Below, piece by piece: positions 5,021 to 7,951 of a DNA stretch of 7,951 bases. The notes under the pieces are model-generated. The model had not been told where the DNA came from, made no database searches, and saw nothing but the letters and a program-made list of their open reading frames with translations. How positions within the stretch are numbered: position 1 is the first letter of the stretch; every line of letters starts with the position of its first letter. Source of the stretch: Candidatus Tariuqbacter arcticus (GTDB lineage Bacteria; Electryoneota; Tariuqbacteria; Tariuqbacterales; Tariuqbacteraceae); NCBI GenBank assembly GCA_013202315.1, contig JABMRZ010000412.1, forward strand, positions 1 through 7,951. Reading direction: 5' to 3'. The position numbers and the translations under genes were made by a program.

Positions 5021-6391
5021 TTAGCGGCTCCTCACCAGGCGGAGGCCGATGACTACACTTTGATAATCGGGGTCTTTCAGGCGGTAGGCGGAGCGGCAGT
5101 GGCGGGGTTTGCTTCGGTAAGAGCCGCCGCGCACTATATGTTCCCACCCCTCACCTTCGATCCAAGCGCTTCCATCCGCTGGTGCACCGACATAGCTGTG
5201 GTGGTATTTGCCTTCGCACCATTCATAGACATTGCCGTGCATATCGTATAAGCCGAAGGCGTTGGGTTCTTTTTCGCCAACGGGATGGGTTTGCCCGGCG
5301 GAATTGCCCTTGTACCAAGCCATCTTTTTCATATCGGAATTTTTATCGCCGTTGGCGAAGCGGGTCAGCGCTCCCGCCCGGCAGGCGTATTCCCATTCGG
5401 CTTCGGTGGGGAGGCGGTAATCCTTGCCCGGATCCCAGGCGTTCAGTTTACGGAGGAACATTTGCGCATTTTCCCAGGAAACTCGTTCGAGGGGCAGTTC
5501 GGATTCTTGCAGCATAGAAGGATTGCTGAGCATCACTTCCCACCATTGGCGCTGGGTCAATTCGGTGGTGGTCATATAGAACTGTTTCACCATCACCAAG
5601 TGCTGGGGGCTTTCGTCATCTTCGCGTCCTTCTTCACCCAGCTTGGAGCCCATTAGGAACCTGCCGGGGGGAATGCGGATGAATTCCATTCCGGACAAGG
5701 GTCCGATAATCTTATTCGGATCCAGTTCAGGGTTGGCGGATACTCTGACGGTTCGGTTTTCCACCACTGCGCATTTTTCGGACCAAATGGTTCGTTTTTC
5801 GGCGAGTTGAACCTTGTTTTCCCACAATATACCCCTGCCAAAAGATTCAAGCTGGAGGGTGTGGTCTCCCACCGGGATGCGAGTGAGTATCAGAATTTGG
5901 TCTTCCTTGACGATGTCTTGGAAGCGGCCGTCTATGAACAGCCTGCCAGGGACTGAACAATTCAATTCAATTCTGCCGAAATGGATTTTACTGATTTCCG
6001 ACTCCAGGTCTTTAGCGAGTTTTTTCAGGTTATCCGGGTCGATGACGACTTTGAGAGTAACCCTCACCTTGCCTTGATTTTCGTAGAATGTTCTGCTGGG
6101 ATTGTTCTGGATTTCAAGTTGGGCGGTTCTTCTCAACCTGTCAATCAATTCATCTTGGATTAGTTTTTTCGTTTCAACTTCCGTGTGGTGTTCGAGGTAT
6201 TGGCCGACAATTTCATTCAGCGCTTGATGCAGCGCCTCCTGTTTGGTGATTTCCATGGCTTGGGGGGCGGATTCGTTTTTTTCAGCCTGCCGGTATAGGG
6301 TTACGGTTTTAGTAAAGGTGTCAGCTGATGAGATTAACGGTAAGCATAACAGGAAAAAACATACAATACAGTTGAATAAACCTCTGTTCAT
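5021..6391 (-). CDS. Exported FGE/SUMF1-fold protein with PEGA-like domain
   Basis: This is a 456-residue secreted protein. Residues 1-23 form a signal peptide with the hydrophobic core LFNCIVCFFLLCLPLI and likely cleavage after SSA. Residues 24-135 form a helical region, then VRVTLKVVID, reminiscent of LPP20/FlgT-type N-terminal domains (uncertain). Residues about 137-212 resemble a PEGA domain (GRLFIDGRFQDI, IPVGDHTLQLES). Residues about 233-455 form a formylglycine-generating-enzyme/EgtB/PvdO fold: MEFIRIPPGRFLMGS, YRLPTEAEWEYACRAG, NAFGLYDMHGNVYEWCEG and HIVRGGSYRSKPRHCRSAYR. In true FGEs two cysteines follow GGS; here the first position is Ser426 and only Cys432 remains, so sulfatase activation is unlikely. 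A protein-binding or envelope role is more plausible. GAGGAG 8 nt upstream of the ATG supports the start. No sulfatase gene is nearby. Domain calls are firm; the biological role is unknown. Confidence 0.88.
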   Translation of the reverse strand: MNRGLFNCIVCFFLLCLPLISSADTFTKTVTLYRQAEKNESAPQAMEITKQEALHQALNEIVGQYLEHHTEVETKKLIQDELIDRLRRTAQLEIQNNPSRTFYENQGKVRVTLKVVIDPDNLKKLAKDLESEISKIHFGRIELNCSVPGRLFIDGRFQDIVKEDQILILTRIPVGDHTLQLESFGRGILWENKVQLAEKRTIWSEKCAVVENRTVRVSANPELDPNKIIGPLSGMEFIRIPPGRFLMGSKLGEEGREDDESPQHLVMVKQFYMTTTELTQRQWWEVMLSNPSMLQESELPLERVSWENAQMFLRKLNAWDPGKDYRLPTEAEWEYACRAGALTRFANGDKNSDMKKMAWYKGNSAGQTHPVGEKEPNAFGLYDMHGNVYEWCEGKYHHSYVGAPADGSAWIEGEGWEHIVRGGSYRSKPRHCRSAYRLKDPDYQSVVIGLRLVRSR

Positions 6392-6399
6392 TTGTCTTT

Positions 6400-6405
6400 C
6401 TCCTC
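6400..6405 (-). promoter_or_regulatory. Ribosome binding site of the exported FGE-fold protein
   Basis: GAGGAG on the minus strand lies 8 nt before the ATG at 6391. Together with the signal peptide beginning at this Met, it fixes the start. Confidence 0.75.
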
Positions 6406-6419
6406 AAATCGGTATCTTA

Positions 6420-6425
6420 AGTATA
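6420..6425 (-). promoter_or_regulatory. Possible -10 element (TATACT) for the FGE-fold gene
   Basis: TATACT on the minus strand would give a leader of roughly 20 nt containing the Shine-Dalgarno sequence. No convincing -35 hexamer is seen at the standard distance. The DNA is AT-rich, so chance occurrence is easy. Confidence 0.22.
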
Positions 6426-6462
6426 TGTTTATGACCTAACCTGGGTGGGTCGGGATAATTAA

Positions 6463-6518
6463 TAGGATTTAGGATTTAGGATTTAGGGTTTAGGATTTAG
6501 GATTTAGGATTTAGGATC
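6463..6518. repeat. Tandem heptamer array (TAGGATT)n, 8 copies
   Basis: There are eight consecutive 7-nt units from 6463. Six are exact TAGGATT, the fourth is TAGGGTT (6484-6490) and the last is TAGGATC (6512-6518). It is the same unit and orientation as the array at 33-65. Confidence 0.95.
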
Positions 6519-6627
6519 TGGGTTCTGTTGAGTAGTTATTGGTTATTCAAAGCGAAAGTAAATCAGTAGTTATTACTACTTTGTTAAGTCACAAAAATCG
6601 AATAAATCACAACGCTTTTAAAATATA

Positions 6628-6655
6628 GTAAGGGCGTTCAATTGAACGCCCCTAC
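6628..6655. repeat. 28-nt palindromic element with CCCCTAC end
   Basis: GGGCGTTCAA/TTGAACGCCC (6632-6651) is a perfect 20-nt palindrome. It extends to GTA...TAC arms (6628-6655) with one A-C mismatch. The half sequence TTCAATTGAA recurs at 6665-6674. It resembles dispersed intergenic palindromes and is probably one of a genome-wide family. Confidence 0.85.
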
Positions 6656-6721
6656 AAAGCATAATTCAATTGAAACGCACGAATTATATTCTCGCCAGAG
6701 TCTATATAACAAAGTTAATTT

Positions 6722-6747
6722 GTCGGCTTTTAATAAGCCGACCTACA
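6722..6747. repeat. Hairpin GTCGGCTT/AAGCCGAC with CTACA tail
   Basis: Perfect 8-bp arms at 6722-6729 and 6735-6742 have loop TTAAT and are followed by CTACA. The element lies 32 nt beyond the UbiA stop and might end that transcript, but no U-run follows on the minus strand. It shares the CCTACA end with the palindrome at 6628-6655. Confidence 0.8.
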
Positions 6748-6774
6748 TTATTATGAATAATTCAGAATAAATGA

Positions 6775-7755
6775 CTATTTGCCGACTTTAGGATAATCCA
6801 CACCGAACCGCCAGGGATAATACCAGCGTGCGGCGAAATAAACCGCAATCATCGCCAATATCATCGGCGGATAGACAGCTCCCGCTAAGAATATCACAAA
6901 CGGACCGGCAATATGGAGGGTTTTCAGGTAATCCACGCGAGTGTCCCGCACCAAGGCTTTGACGAAAAAGGCGAAGGAAACCAGCCCCATCGCCAGGCAG
7001 TAATAATCCTTGAATATTATCGAAAGGTTGATCGAGCCGAGCAGGAAGAAGATACCCAAGGCTGAAGCTTTTCGCGCACCCCATTTGACCGAAGTGGTGA
7101 TTTTGCCGGTTTTAGCATCGTCTTCGATGTCCGGTATGGTGGAATTGACAGCTCCGGCAGCCATCAATAATACATAGGGGGCAGACGCCCGGATCATCGC
7201 CCAATCGATATCGCCTCCGGCGGCGGTCCATCCCAATACGAAGGGAGCGAATCCGTATCCGATGGCATTGGTGATGAAATCGAACACCGGCCTGCCTGAA
7301 AACTGAAACGGCGGAACGCAATACACAATCCCTAAAAACAGGGTGAAAAAGAATATAAGCGCTGCCGGGAAGAAGAAAAACGACCCTATTAGAGCGATGG
7401 TGGTTATTATGACCATCTCCACCACCGCTGTTTTTTTAGGGAATTTATTGGATGCTATCAGCCAGATTCCCGGATGGAGCTTGTCCGTTTCATAATCGGT
7501 TATCTGATTCAGAATTAATATCGCTCCGAACAACAGAGAATACAGCAGCAGTATCAGGGGGAATTCCCAATTTAGGGGAACAATCTTCCAAAACCCCAGT
7601 TCGACCGTCGTTCCGCTTGATAATGCCTTTTGAAAATAACCGAAGACCGCATAAGCCCATACCGGAACCAATATCAGCGGTCTCAGCAGGAAGATATAGT
7701 CTGGGAGTTTTGGCTTGTTCATCGCTTTGATGTTATCCGATAAATAACCGAACAT
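6775..7755 (-). CDS. UbiA-family membrane prenyltransferase
   Basis: This is a 326-residue polytopic membrane enzyme of the UbiA superfamily, which transfers a polyprenyl group from its diphosphate to an acceptor. The first Asp-rich motif is NQITDYETD (N83, D87, D91), matching NxxxDxxxD exactly. The second is PDIEDDAKTGK (D209, D213, K218), matching DxxxD. About eight or nine hydrophobic segments alternate through the protein, and YCVPPFQFSGRPVFDF (145-160) is the family's central loop. The acceptor cannot be read from sequence. Options are archaeal-type digeranylgeranylglyceryl phosphate synthesis, chlorophyll or heme-related prenylation, or quinone synthesis; no neighbouring pathway gene decides it. 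The 5' end is uncertain. Met1 at 7755 and Met12 at 7722 both lack a Shine-Dalgarno sequence, and the family-like part (PKLPDYIFLLRPL) begins after Met12. A TATAAT lies about 15 nt upstream of Met1. Confidence 0.9.
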   Translation of the reverse strand: MFGYLSDNIKAMNKPKLPDYIFLLRPLILVPVWAYAVFGYFQKALSSGTTVELGFWKIVPLNWEFPLILLLYSLLFGAILILNQITDYETDKLHPGIWLIASNKFPKKTAVVEMVIITTIALIGSFFFFPAALIFFFTLFLGIVYCVPPFQFSGRPVFDFITNAIGYGFAPFVLGWTAAGGDIDWAMIRASAPYVLLMAAGAVNSTIPDIEDDAKTGKITTSVKWGARKASALGIFFLLGSINLSIIFKDYYCLAMGLVSFAFFVKALVRDTRVDYLKTLHIAGPFVIFLAGAVYPPMILAMIAVYFAARWYYPWRFGVDYPKVGK

Positions 7756-7770
7756 TCGGGATTAGCGCGG

Positions 7771-7776
7771 ATTATA
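7771..7776 (-). promoter_or_regulatory. Possible -10 element (TATAAT) for the UbiA gene
   Basis: A consensus TATAAT on the minus strand lies 15 nt before the Met1 codon. No good -35 hexamer is visible. If used, the leader would be under 10 nt for Met1 and about 40 nt for Met12, which bears on the choice of start. Confidence 0.3.
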
Positions 7777-7920
7777 ATCGCTATTTTATAAAGTGTGATG
7801 GTTTATGATAGAAATATTCAATCGAGGAAGAGGGAATCTATAATAAGCATATCTTTATAATGTATAAATAATTTACGATTATTTCAAATTATGGCGGTTT
7901 ATAGTATTAAAATTGGGTTT

Positions 7921-7951
7921 GGATTCCCGCGAAAAGCATGCGGGAATGACA
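7921..7951. repeat. REP-like hairpin ATTCCCGC/GCGGGAAT at the window edge
   Basis: Arms at 7923-7930 and 7940-7947 flank the 9-nt loop GAAAAGCAT. They are preceded by GG and followed by GACA, where the window ends. It has the same family and orientation as the copy at 4951-4978, with a longer loop. Confidence 0.85.

Larger units (their letters stand above)
6392..6774. other. Gene-free spacer with heptamers and palindromes
   Basis: This 383-nt spacer between two minus-strand genes has no credible coding sequence. It holds the 5' leader of the FGE-fold gene (about 6392-6430), the TAGGATT array (6463-6518) and a 10-nt direct repeat AGTAGTTATT (6531-6540 and 6565-6574). It also holds a 28-nt palindrome (6628-6655) and a hairpin (6722-6742) just past the UbiA stop. 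A 9-bp inverted pair, ACTTTGTTA (6578-6586) and TAACAAAGT (6707-6715), brackets the palindrome. Confidence 0.75.

Noticed and set aside
4899..5147. Open frame of 82 codons on the minus strand
   Set aside because: It overlaps the 3' end of the FGE-fold gene in another frame, runs through the REP-like hairpin (giving the telltale FPRKRES peptide) and has low-complexity Pro/Arg composition. It is a spurious frame.
5021..5800. Calling the protein a functional sulfatase-activating formylglycine-generating enzyme
   Set aside because: The first catalytic cysteine position is Ser426 and no sulfatase is adjacent. Only the fold is supported.
6484..6490. TAGGGTT unit resembling plant-type telomere repeats
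   Set aside because: It is a single variant unit inside a bacterial TAGGATT array. The genes are bacterial and the array is internal.

Overview
The window reads as bacterial chromosome from a Gram-negative-type organism. It holds six protein genes, all on the minus strand, separated by intergenic DNA rich in short repeats. GyrA, a secreted formylglycine-generating-enzyme (FGE)-fold protein and a UbiA-family prenyltransferase are ordinary chromosomal genes. The style of the GyrA protein and the repeat-rich spacers remind me of uncultured FCB-superphylum lineages (Cloacimonadota, Marinimicrobia, KSB1-like), but this is a weak impression and the taxon is not established by anything here.

Layout in minus-strand (transcription) order, from high to low coordinates. 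A UbiA-family membrane prenyltransferase (7755-6775) comes first. A 383-nt spacer (6774-6392) follows, with a TAGGATT heptamer array and two hairpin elements. Next is an exported protein (6391-5021) with a signal peptide, a helical N-terminal region, a PEGA-like beta domain and a C-terminal FGE/SUMF domain that lacks one of the two catalytic cysteines. A 131-nt spacer holds a REP-like hairpin. A small DUF433 protein (4889-4677) is followed after 19 nt by an AT-rich type II restriction-modification pair: a ThaI-like endonuclease (4657-3998) and, 3 nt later, a beta-class SPPY DNA methyltransferase (3994-3098). DNA gyrase subunit A (3076-491) starts only 21 nt after the methyltransferase stop. 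The last 490 nt hold no gene but contain heptamer repeats, REP-like stems and a cluster of short hairpins.

How the genes fit together: the restriction-modification (R-M) pair is a self-contained defence module whose base composition differs sharply from both neighbours (sampled lines about 27-30% GC, against about 57-60% in DUF433 and gyrA). It looks like a recent insertion between DUF433 and gyrA, made without leaving an obvious promoter for gyrA. If so, the essential gyrase gene is probably transcribed at least partly through the defence module. DUF433, usually an antitoxin-type HTH-like protein, occupies the place where many type II systems keep a controller gene. The most interesting points are this arrangement, the natural Ala at the quinolone-determining position of GyrA with a nearby acidic insertion, the cysteine-deficient FGE-fold protein, and several families of intergenic hairpins and heptamers that probably recur across the genome.
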